Positions 1 to 8,250 of a stretch of DNA of 52,306 nt are shown one piece after another. Below the pieces are notes generated by a model, which worked only from the letters and a program-made list of their open reading frames with translations, had not been told where the DNA came from and made no database searches. A program made the translations under genes and the position numbers. Origin of the DNA: Curvibacter sp. GWA2_64_110 (GTDB taxonomy: Bacteria > Pseudomonadota > Gammaproteobacteria > Burkholderiales > Burkholderiaceae_C); assembly GCA_001797315.1 (NCBI GenBank), contig MGPC01000030.1, forward strand, positions 1-52,306, read 5' to 3'. The stretch's first letter is position 1, and every line of letters begins with the position of its first letter.

Positions 1-1
1 C

Positions 2-442
<441 letters not shown>

Positions 443-455
443 GCCGCACCCCCGT

Positions 456-522
456 GGCGGCTTTGCCGCCCTCCCCCTTGCAGGGGGCGCAGGCAGCAGC
501 CCGGCTAAGCCGGTTCTGCGCC
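456..522. repeat. Cluster of three short hairpins downstream of gap
   Basis: Three palindromes follow each other: GGCGGC-TTT-GCCGCC (456-470), CCCCC-TTGCA-GGGGG (473-487) and a nested pair with arms GGCGCAG (486-492) and CTGCGCC (516-522) enclosing CCGGC-TAA-GCCGG (501-513). None has a following T-run. They look like a REP-type intergenic element rather than a terminator; the true terminator comes next. Confidence 0.55.
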
Positions 523-533
523 TGCCCACGAAC

Positions 534-561
534 AAAAAACGCGCCCAAAGGCGCGTTTTTT
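534..561. terminator. Bidirectional intrinsic terminator between gap and slyD
   Basis: The sequence has six A, a CGCGCC / GGCGCG stem with a CAAA-type loop, then six T. The A-run and T-run pair with each other and give a U-tract in both orientations, so it can end gap (+) and slyD (-), which converge here. Confidence 0.9.
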
Positions 562-579
562 CATGCTTCGTTCAAAGTC

Positions 580-1053
580 TCAGTGATGGTGATGGCCGTG
601 CGCTCCGTGCGCATGGCCATGCGTCACTTCCTCCGGCGTGGCAGCACGCACCTCCAGCACCTTGAGCGTGAAGCGCAGCACCTTGCCGGCAAACGGGTGG
701 TTGCCGTCGAGCAGCACCTGCGGCCCCTTGATCTTGACCACGTTGAACACCTGCTCGCGGCCGTCGTCGGTCATGCCGCGCAACTGGCCGCCGACCTTCA
801 CGCCGGGCGGGAACTCGCTCTTGGGGATGGTGCGCACCAGGCTTTCATCGCGCACGCCGAAGGCGTCTTCCGGCTGCAGCACCAGGGTGGTGGCAAAGCC
901 AGGGGCCTGGCCTTCCAGCGCCGCTTCGAGTTTGGCAAAGGTGTTGCCGTAGCCGCCGTGCAGGTAGGCCTGCTGGCCGGATTCGGGTGGTTGGCCCGGG
1001 CCAGCGCTCACGGTGTAGTTCAGGGTGACGACGGTGTCTTTGGTGATGTTCAT
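580..1053 (-). CDS. slyD: FKBP-type peptidyl-prolyl cis-trans isomerase SlyD
   Basis: This 157-residue cytosolic prolyl isomerase and chaperone belongs to the SlyD family. It starts with MNITKDTVVTLNYTV, the usual first FKBP strand. The FKBP half-domain runs to about residue 70 and again from about 120 to 140, and the inserted flap (IF, chaperone) domain lies between (PEDAFGVRDESLV, then the FPPGVKVGGQ turn). The C terminus is a histidine-rich tail, GHAHGAHGHHHH, the metal-binding end that in the E. coli protein carries nickel to hydrogenase maturation. The protein is shorter than E. coli SlyD (196 aa) mainly because its tail is short and lacks cysteines, so nickel storage may be weaker. It is convergent with gap and is probably a single-gene unit. 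Confidence 0.93.
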   Translation of the reverse strand: MNITKDTVVTLNYTVSAGPGQPPESGQQAYLHGGYGNTFAKLEAALEGQAPGFATTLVLQPEDAFGVRDESLVRTIPKSEFPPGVKVGGQLRGMTDDGREQVFNVVKIKGPQVLLDGNHPFAGKVLRFTLKVLEVRAATPEEVTHGHAHGAHGHHHH

Positions 1054-1107
1054 GGGAAAGTTGAAACAGAATAAAAATGGGCCTCAGCCCTTGTCAATCA
1101 TGCGCCG

Positions 1108-1129
1108 ACAGCTATTGTTTTTATAGCAA
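1108..1129. repeat. Dispersed palindrome, copy 1 (ACAGCTATT...ATAGCAA type)
   Basis: The element reads ACAGCTATT, a T-rich centre, then ATAGCAA, with GCTAT/ATAGC inverted arms. It lies between slyD and the YbhB gene. The same framework recurs at 11200-11221 and 24705-24725, which marks it as a small dispersed element. Confidence 0.6.
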
Positions 1130-1138
1130 TCGGATGAG

Positions 1139-1633
1139 TCAAGTGCGTCCGTACCGGGCGGTGAAGCTGGCCGTGGCCAGGGTGTTGGCGTTGATCATGA
1201 AACCGGTCAGCGCGGCGGTGGCATCGGCCGGCACGTCCAGCGTGTCGACCTTGAGCGCATGCACCGTGAAGACGTAGCGGTGCGGCGCGTCACCCGGCGG
1301 CGGGCAGACGCCGCCCCAGGCGTTGACGCCGTAATCGTTGCGGATCTGCCGTGCCGTCTTGGGCAGCGTGCTGCTGTTGGGCACCCCGGCGTTGCCTAGC
1401 AACTCGGTCACGTCGGCCGGGATGTTGATCACCAGCCAGTGCCACCAGCCCGAGCCGGTGGGTGCGTCGGGGTCGTACACCGTGACGGCGAAGCTCCGGG
1501 TGCCTTGCGGTGCACCGCGCCACTGGAGTACCGGCGATTTGTTCTCGCCCGAGCAGCCGAAACCGTTGAACTCGAAGCTGGCCGGAATCATGCCGCCGGC
1601 CTGGATCTCAGGGCTGGAAAGCGCAAAGGTCAT
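1139..1633 (-). CDS. YbhB/YbcL family (PEBP-like) protein
   Basis: This is a 164-residue member of the phosphatidylethanolamine-binding / Raf-kinase-inhibitor-like family found in many bacteria. Both family signatures are present: the DPDAP...WWHWLVINIP block (ligand-binding DPDxP and HW) near residues 53-72, and the GGVCPPPGDAPHRYVFTV block near residues 106-123. There is no signal peptide, so the protein should be cytosolic. The bacterial family has no settled biochemical role; binding of small anionic ligands is inferred from the fold. It is transcribed in the same direction as slyD and topB, with its start 67 bases after topB ends, so it could be read through from topB, but it has a purine-rich ribosome site of its own (GGAGACCCCC upstream of ATG). 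Confidence 0.88.
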   Translation of the reverse strand: MTFALSSPEIQAGGMIPASFEFNGFGCSGENKSPVLQWRGAPQGTRSFAVTVYDPDAPTGSGWWHWLVINIPADVTELLGNAGVPNSSTLPKTARQIRNDYGVNAWGGVCPPPGDAPHRYVFTVHALKVDTLDVPADATAALTGFMINANTLATASFTARYGRT

Positions 1634-1700
1634 GGGGGTCTCCTGTGCGGGTCGAAGGCTTGCAGTCTAGGCGTTCGCGTGCCGGTTGGCCAGACCGGGC

Positions 1701-4637
1701 TCAGCCCAGGTGCTTGCCGACGATGCCGGCCAGCTCGAACATCGTGACCTGCGGCTTGCCGAACACCGGCAGCAGCTTGGCGTCGGCATTGATGGCGCGC
1801 TTGTTGGTCGCGTCCTGCAGGCCGTTGGCCTTGATGTAGTCCCACAGCTTCTTGACCACCTCGGTGCGCGCCACCGGTTCGTTGCCGATGACGGCGGCCA
1901 GCGCAGCGCTGGGCACCTTGCCGGCCGCCGGCTTGCGCGGCGCCTTCGGGGTGGCGCTCTTGGCCGGGGCTTTTTTGGCGGCAGCTTTTTTCGCCGGCGC
2001 CTTCTTGGCCGCCGGGGCGGCTTTGGCCGTCGTCTTGGCCGAGGGCTTGCGCGGCGGGAACTTGCTGGGGGCGAACTCGAAGTTCACCTTGCCGGCCTCG
2101 GCGTCCCAGGCCAGCATGGCCTTGAAGGGGCGGCGCGTGCGCATGGAGACGAACTTGTCGAGCAGGTCGGTCTTGCCGGTGGCCAGCAGCTTTGTCATCT
2201 GCTCACGCTCGACCGGCTGCTGCAGGATGATCTGGCCGCTCTTGAAGTCGCAGCTCGGCGTGGGCTGGGCCAGGGTCGGCACCGATTTTTCGCAGACGTA
2301 GTTCTTGCCGTGTTCGTACACCGCGCCGCCGCACTTGGGGCAGGCGCCGAGCGATTCCTTGGCCGAGAAGTCCACCAGCTCGCCGGTTTCCTCCGCCTTG
2401 TCGTCGCCGAAGTCGAATTCGAGCTTGTAGTTCTTCGCTTCCTCGTCGAACTTGATCACCATCTCGGCCGTGAACGGCCAGCCGGCCTTGGAGCGGAAGC
2501 CGTCCAGCGGGCCGATGCGTTTGTCGCGCAGGAAAGCTTCCACTTCGGCCACCTCGAAGGTGCGGCCGGCCGGCGTCTTGCCGAAGGAAAAGCCGCAGCC
2601 CTCGCTGTTGCCGTCCTTGCCGGTGCAGGCGTAACGACGGTAGTTTTCCTTCACCACGCCGCCGCAGTTCGGGCATGGCGTGGTGAGCGTGGCGTAGTCG
2701 CCCGGCACGGTGTCGCGGTCGTATTCCTTGGCCTTCTTGACGATGTGCTCGGTCATCTCGGCGATCTCGCGCATGAATTCGTCACGCGAGAGCTTGCCGT
2801 GCTCCATCTGGGCCAGCTTGTATTCCCATTCGCCGGTCAGCTCGGGCTTGGAGAGTTCCTCCACGCCCAGGCCGCGCAGCAGCGTCATGAGCTGGAACGC
2901 CTTGGCGGTGGGAATCAGCTCACGCCCTTCGCGCAGCATGTATTTTTCGGCGATCAGCCCTTCGATGATGCTGGAGCGGGTGGCTGGCGTGCCTAGGCCT
3001 TTTTCCTGCATGGCCTCGCGCAGCTCGTCGTCTTCCACCAGCTTGCCGGCGCCTTCCATGGCGCCCAGCAGCGTGGCTTCGGAGTAGCGTGCCGGCGGGC
3101 GGGTCTTCAAGCCCTTGGGCTCGACCTGCTCGGTCTGCACGCGTTCGCCCGGCTGCACGGCGACCAGGGTCTTGCCGCTGTCTTCACCTTCCTTGGTTTC
3201 GTCCTGCGCTTCCTTGCCATAGATCGCCAGCCAGCCCGGCTTGACCAGCACCTTGCCTTCGCTCTTGAAGGCGTGGTTGGCGGCGGTCGTGATGCGGGTG
3301 GTGACCTGGTACTCGGCGCTGGGGAAGAACACCGCCATGAAGCGGCGCACCACCAGGTCGTACAGCTTCTGCTCGGCGTCGCTCAGGCCGTGCGGTGCCT
3401 GCAGCGTCGGGATGATGGCAAAGTGGTCGCTGACCTTGGCGTTGTCGAAGATGCGCTTGCTGGGCTTGATGTAGCCACCCTTGAGCGCGGTGGCGGCGTG
3501 CGGCGCCAGGTGCTTCATGCCGGAGTCGGCCAGCATGCCGAAGGTGTCCTGAACCACCGGCAGGTAGTCCTCGGGCAGATGGCGCGAGTCGGTCCGTGGG
3601 TAGGTCAGCGCCTTGTGGCGCTCGTACAGGCTTTGCGCCAGCGACAGCGTGGTCTTGGCGGAGAAGCCGAACTTGCCGTTGGCCTCGCGCTGCAGGCTGG
3701 TCAGGTCGAACAGAGCCGGCGAGGCCTGGGTGGTGGGTTTGCTTTCCTCGGTGACGGTAGCGGTCTGGCCGCGCACGGCATCGGCAATGGCTTGTGCTTC
3801 CCGGGCAGACCAGACGCGGTCGGCCTTCTGCTCGGGGTCGGGCTCGGTGCCTTCGCTGGCCGGCGCCTTCTTCCATTTCGGGTCGAACCACTTGCCGGCG
3901 TACTCACCGGCTTGCGCGCCGAAGGTGGCGTGCACCTCCCAATAATCGCGGCTGACGAACTTGCGGATTTTCTCCTCGCGTTCCACCACCACGGCCAGCG
4001 TCGGCGTCTGCACCCGGCCGACGGTGGTGAGGAAGAAGCCGCCGTCGCGCGAGTTGAAGGCGGTCATGGCGCGCGTGCCGTTGATGCCGACCAGCCAGTC
4101 GGCCTCGGAGCGGCTGCGCGCGGCATCGGCCAGCGGCTGCATCTGCTTGTCGCTGCGCAGCGCATTGAAGCCGTCGCGGATGGCCTGCGGCGTCATGCTC
4201 TGCAGCCACAGGCGGCTGACCGGCTTGCCCAGGGGCTTGGCGCCGCCGGCGTACTGCTCGATCAGGCGGAAGATCAACTCGCCCTCGCGGCCCGCGTCGC
4301 AGGCATTGACGATCTTGTCGACGTCCTTGCGCTTGGCCAGTTTCACCACGGCGTTCAGGCGTGTCTTGGTCTTGTCCACCGGCTTGAGGTCGAAGTGCGG
4401 CGGGATCACCGGCAGGTGGGCAAAGCTCCACTTGCCGCGCTTGACGTCGTACTGCTCGGGCGCCTGAATCTCCACCAGGTGGCCGACCGCGCTGGAGACG
4501 ACGTAGCTGTCGCTCTCGAAGTATTCGTCGTGCTTCTCGAACTTGCCTGCAATCGGCGTGAGCGCGCGCACGATGTCCTGGGCGACCGAAGGCTTTTCGG
4601 CAATGACCAGTGTTTTGCTCAAAACGGTGTTTTTCAT
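1701..4637 (-). CDS. topB: DNA topoisomerase III with H1-like tail and SWIB domain
   Basis: This type IA topoisomerase (978 aa from the ATG at 4637) passes single strands to decatenate and resolve recombination intermediates. In order: TOPRIM with KTLVIAEKPSVAQDI at the N terminus and the metal triad region DAGREGELIF near residue 115; DWLVGINGTRAMT; the catalytic tyrosine in YPRTDSRHLP; and two C-terminal cysteine clusters (CPNCGG...CTGKDGNSEGCGF and CPKCGG...C). After these comes an unusual extension: about 55 residues of Lys/Ala/Pro repeats (AKKAPAKKAAAKKAPAK, near 855-909), histone H1-like, and then a SWIB/MDM2-type domain (SAALAAVIGNEPV...ELAGIVGKHLG, 910-978). Classical TopB is about 650 residues and lacks both. 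An in-frame ATG at 4772 also exists, but its extension is low-complexity and would cover the divergent promoter. The SET gene starts 97 bp away in the opposite direction. SWIB fusions to topoisomerases are known in Chlamydia and in some Burkholderiales. Confidence 0.93.
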   Translation of the reverse strand: MKNTVLSKTLVIAEKPSVAQDIVRALTPIAGKFEKHDEYFESDSYVVSSAVGHLVEIQAPEQYDVKRGKWSFAHLPVIPPHFDLKPVDKTKTRLNAVVKLAKRKDVDKIVNACDAGREGELIFRLIEQYAGGAKPLGKPVSRLWLQSMTPQAIRDGFNALRSDKQMQPLADAARSRSEADWLVGINGTRAMTAFNSRDGGFFLTTVGRVQTPTLAVVVEREEKIRKFVSRDYWEVHATFGAQAGEYAGKWFDPKWKKAPASEGTEPDPEQKADRVWSAREAQAIADAVRGQTATVTEESKPTTQASPALFDLTSLQREANGKFGFSAKTTLSLAQSLYERHKALTYPRTDSRHLPEDYLPVVQDTFGMLADSGMKHLAPHAATALKGGYIKPSKRIFDNAKVSDHFAIIPTLQAPHGLSDAEQKLYDLVVRRFMAVFFPSAEYQVTTRITTAANHAFKSEGKVLVKPGWLAIYGKEAQDETKEGEDSGKTLVAVQPGERVQTEQVEPKGLKTRPPARYSEATLLGAMEGAGKLVEDDELREAMQEKGLGTPATRSSIIEGLIAEKYMLREGRELIPTAKAFQLMTLLRGLGVEELSKPELTGEWEYKLAQMEHGKLSRDEFMREIAEMTEHIVKKAKEYDRDTVPGDYATLTTPCPNCGGVVKENYRRYACTGKDGNSEGCGFSFGKTPAGRTFEVAEVEAFLRDKRIGPLDGFRSKAGWPFTAEMVIKFDEEAKNYKLEFDFGDDKAEETGELVDFSAKESLGACPKCGGAVYEHGKNYVCEKSVPTLAQPTPSCDFKSGQIILQQPVEREQMTKLLATGKTDLLDKFVSMRTRRPFKAMLAWDAEAGKVNFEFAPSKFPPRKPSAKTTAKAAPAAKKAPAKKAAAKKAPAKSATPKAPRKPAAGKVPSAALAAVIGNEPVARTEVVKKLWDYIKANGLQDATNKRAINADAKLLPVFGKPQVTMFELAGIVGKHLG

Positions 4638-4656
4638 CTGACTACAATCCAGTTCT

Positions 4657-4700
4657 CGCGTGCGCGTACGCGCATGCACGTGAGCGCGCACACGCGCGCG
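4657..4700. other. Alternating purine-pyrimidine (Z-DNA-prone) tract in the topB/SET divergent promoter
   Basis: Nearly all of these 44 bases alternate pyrimidine and purine (CG, CA, TG and TA steps), with one phase break at about 4683. The tract contains the perfect 14-bp palindrome TGCGCGTACGCGCA at 4661-4674. It fills the middle of the 97-bp gap between the topB and SET starts. Sequences of this kind flip to left-handed DNA under negative supercoiling, which would suit a promoter of a topoisomerase, but that role is inference. I see no convincing -35/-10 pair on either strand. Confidence 0.6.
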
Positions 4701-4734
4701 CCCATACGGATTCACCTTACCAAATTTTTCAGCC

Positions 4735-5316
4735 GTGTCCAAACACCCCCCCGCAAATACCAGCCGCCGCATTCAAACCCGCCGTTCCGGCGTCCATGGC
4801 AAGGGGGTGTTTGCCGTGCAGGACATCGCCGAGGGCGAGACCCTGATCGAGTACGTGGGCGAGGTGATTTCCTGGGAGGAGGCCCAGCGCCGCCACCCGC
4901 ACGACCCGAAGGATCCGAACCACACCTTCTATTTCCACGTCGACGAAGACCATGTGATCGACGCCAAGGTCGGCGGCAATTCCTCGCGCTGGATCAACCA
5001 CTCCTGCGATCCGAACTGCGAGGCCGACGAGGTGGGCGGCCGCGTTTTCATCAAGGCGCTGCGCAACATCCAGGCCGGCGAAGAGCTGAACTACGACTAC
5101 GGCCTGATCATCGACGAGCCCTACACCAAGAAACTCAAGGCCGAGTACCCCTGCTGGTGCGGCGCCAAGAACTGCCGCGGCACCCTGTTGGCACCGAAGG
5201 ACGACGAGGCGAAGAAGTCCAAGAAGAAAGACAAGAAAAAGAAGGACAAAGTGAGCAAAGCCAAGGCAGAAAAAGGCCAGGCCAAGAAATCCAAAGCCAA
5301 GGGCGACAAGCGCTGA
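4735..5316 (+). CDS. SET-domain protein lysine methyltransferase homologue with lysine-rich tail
   Basis: This 193-residue protein has a GTG start. The SET fold covers about residues 14-123. Motifs seen are SGVHGKGVFA, EYVGE (39-43), the S-adenosylmethionine-binding RWINHSCDPNCEA (85-97, NHSCDPN core) and EELNYDYG (116-123). A post-SET zinc motif CWCGAKNCRGTLL (140-152) follows, whose cysteines normally bind zinc with the SET cysteine. Residues 154-193 are a highly basic tail with 19 lysines in 40 positions, resembling histone H1 C termini. The family transfers methyl groups to lysine side chains; eukaryotic members act on histones and the chlamydial homologue acts on histone-like proteins. 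The target here is unknown; the lysine-rich tail of neighbouring TopB, or its own tail, are obvious candidates (inference). No clear Shine-Dalgarno precedes the GTG. It is followed by birA 31 bp downstream. Confidence 0.88.
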   Translation: MSKHPPANTSRRIQTRRSGVHGKGVFAVQDIAEGETLIEYVGEVISWEEAQRRHPHDPKDPNHTFYFHVDEDHVIDAKVGGNSSRWINHSCDPNCEADEVGGRVFIKALRNIQAGEELNYDYGLIIDEPYTKKLKAEYPCWCGAKNCRGTLLAPKDDEAKKSKKKDKKKKDKVSKAKAEKGQAKKSKAKGDKR

Positions 5317-5347
5317 AGGGCGGGGCCGTGGCAACAAGGCAAGGGCG

Positions 5348-6112
5348 ATGATGAACTGGCCGGCCGAGGCAATCTGGGAAGCGGTGGCGCCCACCCTGCC
5401 CGGCTTCACGGTCGAGGTGCTGCCGCAGATCGATTCCACCAACACCGAGCTGATGCGCCGTGCCCGTGCCGGGCAGACCGAGCCGGTGCTGCTGGTGGCC
5501 GAGACCCAGAGCGCCGGCCGCGGCCGGCTGGGCCGGGCCTGGCAGGGCGCCACGGCCGCCGATGTCGGCGCCACCCTGACCTTTTCCCTCGGGCTGCCGC
5601 TGCAGATGGCGGACTGGTCCGGCCTGTCGTTGGCGGTGGGGGTGAGCGTGGTGCAGAGCCTGCACCCCGACCTGCAACTCAAGTGGCCCAACGATGTCTG
5701 GCTGCACGACCGCAAGCTGGCCGGCATCCTGATCGAAACCGCCAGTGTCAATGCAACGCGCTACGCCGTCATCGGCATTGGCATCAACATCGCACCGCGC
5801 ACGGCCATCGGCCTGGCCACGCCGCCGGCCTGGCTGCAGGAGCTGGAGCCTGGCCTGGATGCGCCGGCCACGCTCTTGCGGGTGGCGGCGCCGCTGGTGC
5901 AGGCGGTCCAGCGCTTCGAGGCGCAGGGCTTTGCGTCGTTCCGCGCGGCTTTCCTGCAGCGCGATGCGCTGGCCGGGCGCCACGTGAGCTTGAGCGACGG
6001 CACCCAGGGGCTGGCGCAGGGAGTGGACGGCAGCGGCGCCTTGCTGGTGCATACTTCGGCGGGGTTGACCCGGGTCAGCAGTGCCGAGGTCAGCGTCCGT
6101 CCCTCCACCTGA
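5348..6112 (+). CDS. birA: Biotin--[acetyl-CoA-carboxylase] ligase
   Basis: This 254-residue biotin protein ligase activates biotin to biotinyl-5'-AMP and attaches it to the lysine of biotin carboxyl carrier proteins. The catalytic signatures are clear: DSTNTELMRRA (29-39), GRGRLGRAW (57-65, the adenylate-binding loop), KWPNDVWL (112-119) and KLAGILIE (123-130, carrying the catalytic lysine region). The N-terminal helix-turn-helix of E. coli BirA is absent, so this is the monofunctional enzyme class and does not itself repress biotin genes. A short C-terminal SH3-like domain follows from about residue 205. The start can be either of two adjacent ATG codons (5348 or 5351); an AAGG-rich segment lies just upstream. 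It appears co-transcribed with the SET gene and with the SPOR-like gene 15 bp downstream. Confidence 0.95.
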   Translation: MMNWPAEAIWEAVAPTLPGFTVEVLPQIDSTNTELMRRARAGQTEPVLLVAETQSAGRGRLGRAWQGATAADVGATLTFSLGLPLQMADWSGLSLAVGVSVVQSLHPDLQLKWPNDVWLHDRKLAGILIETASVNATRYAVIGIGINIAPRTAIGLATPPAWLQELEPGLDAPATLLRVAAPLVQAVQRFEAQGFASFRAAFLQRDALAGRHVSLSDGTQGLAQGVDGSGALLVHTSAGLTRVSSAEVSVRPST

Positions 6113-6127
6113 ACTTTGTTCGACCGC

Positions 6128-6784
6128 ATGCGACTTCTTGTTCTGGCGCTGGTGCTGCTCAACGGCCTTTACTACGCTTGGTCCCACGACCTGCTGCGCG
6201 ACTATGGTTTTGCGCCGGCCCGGCAATCCGAACCGCAGCGCCTGGCGCAGCAGATCCGGCCCGAGGCCATCCGCATCCTGTCGCCCGACGAAGTGCGACG
6301 TGCCGAAGCGGCTGTGCAGGCGCCGCCGAAGCCAACGGAATGCCTGCAGGCAGGCCTGTTCGATGAGGCGCAGGTGACGACCCTGCGCCGCGCGCTGGAG
6401 GCCGCCCTGCCGCCGGGTTCCTGGCTGCTGGACGCGGCGGTCGAGCCGGCGCGCTGGATCGTCTACATGGGGCGTTACCCGAACGCCGAGATCCTGGCCC
6501 GCAAACGCGCGGAACTGGCCAATCTCAACCTGCGCTTCGAGCCGCTGACCAATCCTGAGTTGGAGCCCGGCCTGTCGCTGGGGGGGTTCACGACGCAGGC
6601 TGCGGCCAACGAGGAGTTGGCAGCCCTCAGCCGGCGCGGCGTACGCACGGCGCGCGTGGTGCAGGAGCGCGCCGAGGCCCGTGGCAGCCTGCTCAAGATT
6701 CCGGCGGCCGACGAGGCCCTGCGTGCGCGGCTGGATGAGGCCAAACCGGCTTTGGCCGGCAAGCCGCTGCGCAGCTGCAAGTGA
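6128..6784 (+). CDS. Membrane-anchored SPOR-like domain protein
   Basis: This protein has 218 residues from the ATG at 6128; a TTG four codons upstream (6116) is possible but less likely. An N-terminal hydrophobic segment (RLLVLALVLLNGLYYAW, 2-18) would anchor it in the inner membrane with the rest in the periplasm. The C-terminal part (about 110-190) has the look of a SPOR repeat pair: RWIVYMGRYPNAEIL then LSLGGFTTQAAANEELAAL...VRTARVV, the aromatic-containing strand plus 'xxFxxxxxA' pattern that binds denuded septal peptidoglycan. Two cysteines, one in PTECLQAGLF and one at the C terminus (RSCK), may form a disulfide. It follows birA closely, so it probably belongs to the same transcript, and is convergent with the histidine kinase, leaving only 3 bp between stops. 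A cell-envelope role is inferred. Confidence 0.72.
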   Translation: MRLLVLALVLLNGLYYAWSHDLLRDYGFAPARQSEPQRLAQQIRPEAIRILSPDEVRRAEAAVQAPPKPTECLQAGLFDEAQVTTLRRALEAALPPGSWLLDAAVEPARWIVYMGRYPNAEILARKRAELANLNLRFEPLTNPELEPGLSLGGFTTQAAANEELAALSRRGVRTARVVQERAEARGSLLKIPAADEALRARLDEAKPALAGKPLRSCK

Positions 6785-6787
6785 ATT

Positions 6788-8245
6788 TCAGACGTCCTGG
6801 TCCAGCAGCGGATCGCCGAGGTTGAAGCGCACGGTAAAGCGCGCGCCCGGCGGCACCTGGCCGGGCCGCGTGTCTTCCACGCTGATGGTGGCGTGGTGCT
6901 GGTGGGCAATTTCCTGCGCAATCGGCAGGCCCAGGCCCGAGCCGTCCGCCTCCACCCCCAGGGCGCGGTAGAAGGGCTGGAACACCAGTTCGCGTTCCGC
7001 CTGCGGGATGCCGGGGCCGGAGTCCTCCACCTGCAGCAGGGCCACCTTGCCGAAGGGGTCGGCCAGCACGCGCGCCGTGATGACGCCGGGCTTCTCGGGG
7101 CTCGACGGCGTGTAGTTGATGGCGTTGTCCAGCAAGTTGCGCACCAGTTCCTTGAGCAGGGTCGGGTTGCCTTCGAGCGTGATGCCGGGCATGCCGGGCT
7201 GCGCACCTTCGAAGCCGAGGTCGATGTGCCGCTCCATGGCGCGCGGCACGCAGTCGCGCACCACGTCCATGGTGAGGCGCGCCAGGTCGCAGGGCTGGCG
7301 GCTCATGGCGGTGTTGCCGCCTTCGGCGCGGGCCAGGGCCAGCAGCTGGTTGACGGTGTGGGTGGCGCGGATGCTGGCGCGGCCGATTTGCCGCAGTGAT
7401 TGCTTCAGTTCATCGGTGCTGGTGCTTTCGCGCTGCGCCAGGTCGGCCTGCATGCGCAGGCCGGCCAGCGGCGTCTTGAGCTGGTGCGCCGCGTCGGCCA
7501 GGAAGCGTTTTTGCGTGGCGATCGAATCCTTCAGCCGCAGCAGCAGGTCGTTGACCGAGGCCACCAGCGGGGCCACCTCCAGCGGCACGGTCTGGGCGTC
7601 CAGCGGGCTGAGGTCGTCGGGCTTGCGGGCGCGGATGCGCTCTTCCAGCCGGTGCAGCGGCTTGATGGCCTGCACCAGTGCCAGCCAGACCAGCAGCACG
7701 GCCAGCGGCAGGGTGACAAACTGCGGCAGCATGACGCCCTTGATGATCTCGGCGGCCAGCACCGAGCGCTTGTCCAGCGTTTCGGCCACCTGCACCAGGG
7801 CCATCTTGGCGCCCGGCAGGTTGAGCGGCACCCACATGTAGGCGACCTTGATGTCCAGGCCGTGGAACTCGTCGTCGCGCAGCCGGACTTCGCCGGGCAC
7901 GGCCGGTTCGTCCTCCGGTGGTTGCGGAAAGTCGCGCTCACCGCTGAGGTATTCGCCGCGGGCGCCGAGCACCTGGTAGTAGACGGTGTCGGCGTCATCG
8001 GCGCGCAGCAGTTCGCGCGCCGGCAGCGGCAGGTTGAACTGCACGTGCTGCTGGTTCACCGTGACCAGCTGGGCCAGGGCATTGACGTTGTACTCCAGCG
8101 CGCGGTCGAAGGGCTTGCCGGCGATGTTCTGCGCCACCAGCCAGGTCAGCACCAGGCTGATCGGCCACAGCAGCAGCAGCGGCGTGAGCATCCAGTCAAG
8201 GATTTCGCCGAACAGCGAGCGCTGCTCGCGCTGGAAGAGTTTCAA
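6788..8245 (-). CDS. Sensor histidine kinase (TctE/QseC-like)
   Basis: This inner-membrane two-component kinase (485 aa) is paired with the OmpR-type regulator just upstream. TM1 is near residues 18-38 (PLLLLWPISLVLTWLVAQ), a periplasmic sensor domain follows to about 160, and TM2 is near 165-185 (FVTLPLAVLLVWLALVQ). HAMP and the HisKA box FLADAAHQLKTPLAGL come next, with phospho-acceptor His254. The HATPase_c domain has N, G1 and G2 boxes (NLLDNAINYTP, VEDSGPGIP, GSGLGLPIA). No ATG precedes TM1 after the regulator's stop; TTG at 8245, five bases after that stop, gives the family-typical MKLFQREQRSLFGEILDW start. The next ATG (8191) would cut into the region before TM1. The N-terminal type resembles tricarboxylate sensor TctE, but the ligand cannot be read from sequence. 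Confidence 0.9.
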   Translation of the reverse strand: MKLFQREQRSLFGEILDWMLTPLLLLWPISLVLTWLVAQNIAGKPFDRALEYNVNALAQLVTVNQQHVQFNLPLPARELLRADDADTVYYQVLGARGEYLSGERDFPQPPEDEPAVPGEVRLRDDEFHGLDIKVAYMWVPLNLPGAKMALVQVAETLDKRSVLAAEIIKGVMLPQFVTLPLAVLLVWLALVQAIKPLHRLEERIRARKPDDLSPLDAQTVPLEVAPLVASVNDLLLRLKDSIATQKRFLADAAHQLKTPLAGLRMQADLAQRESTSTDELKQSLRQIGRASIRATHTVNQLLALARAEGGNTAMSRQPCDLARLTMDVVRDCVPRAMERHIDLGFEGAQPGMPGITLEGNPTLLKELVRNLLDNAINYTPSSPEKPGVITARVLADPFGKVALLQVEDSGPGIPQAERELVFQPFYRALGVEADGSGLGLPIAQEIAHQHHATISVEDTRPGQVPPGARFTVRFNLGDPLLDQDV

Positions 8246-8250
8246 GGCGT

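Noticed and set aside
3273-5351. A 692-codon open frame on the + strand across topB, extending into the SET gene region
   Set aside because: It is antisense to the conserved topB reading frame, has Arg/Gly/Leu-biased low-complexity composition, and the SET domain is encoded in another frame. Long antisense frames are expected at this GC content.
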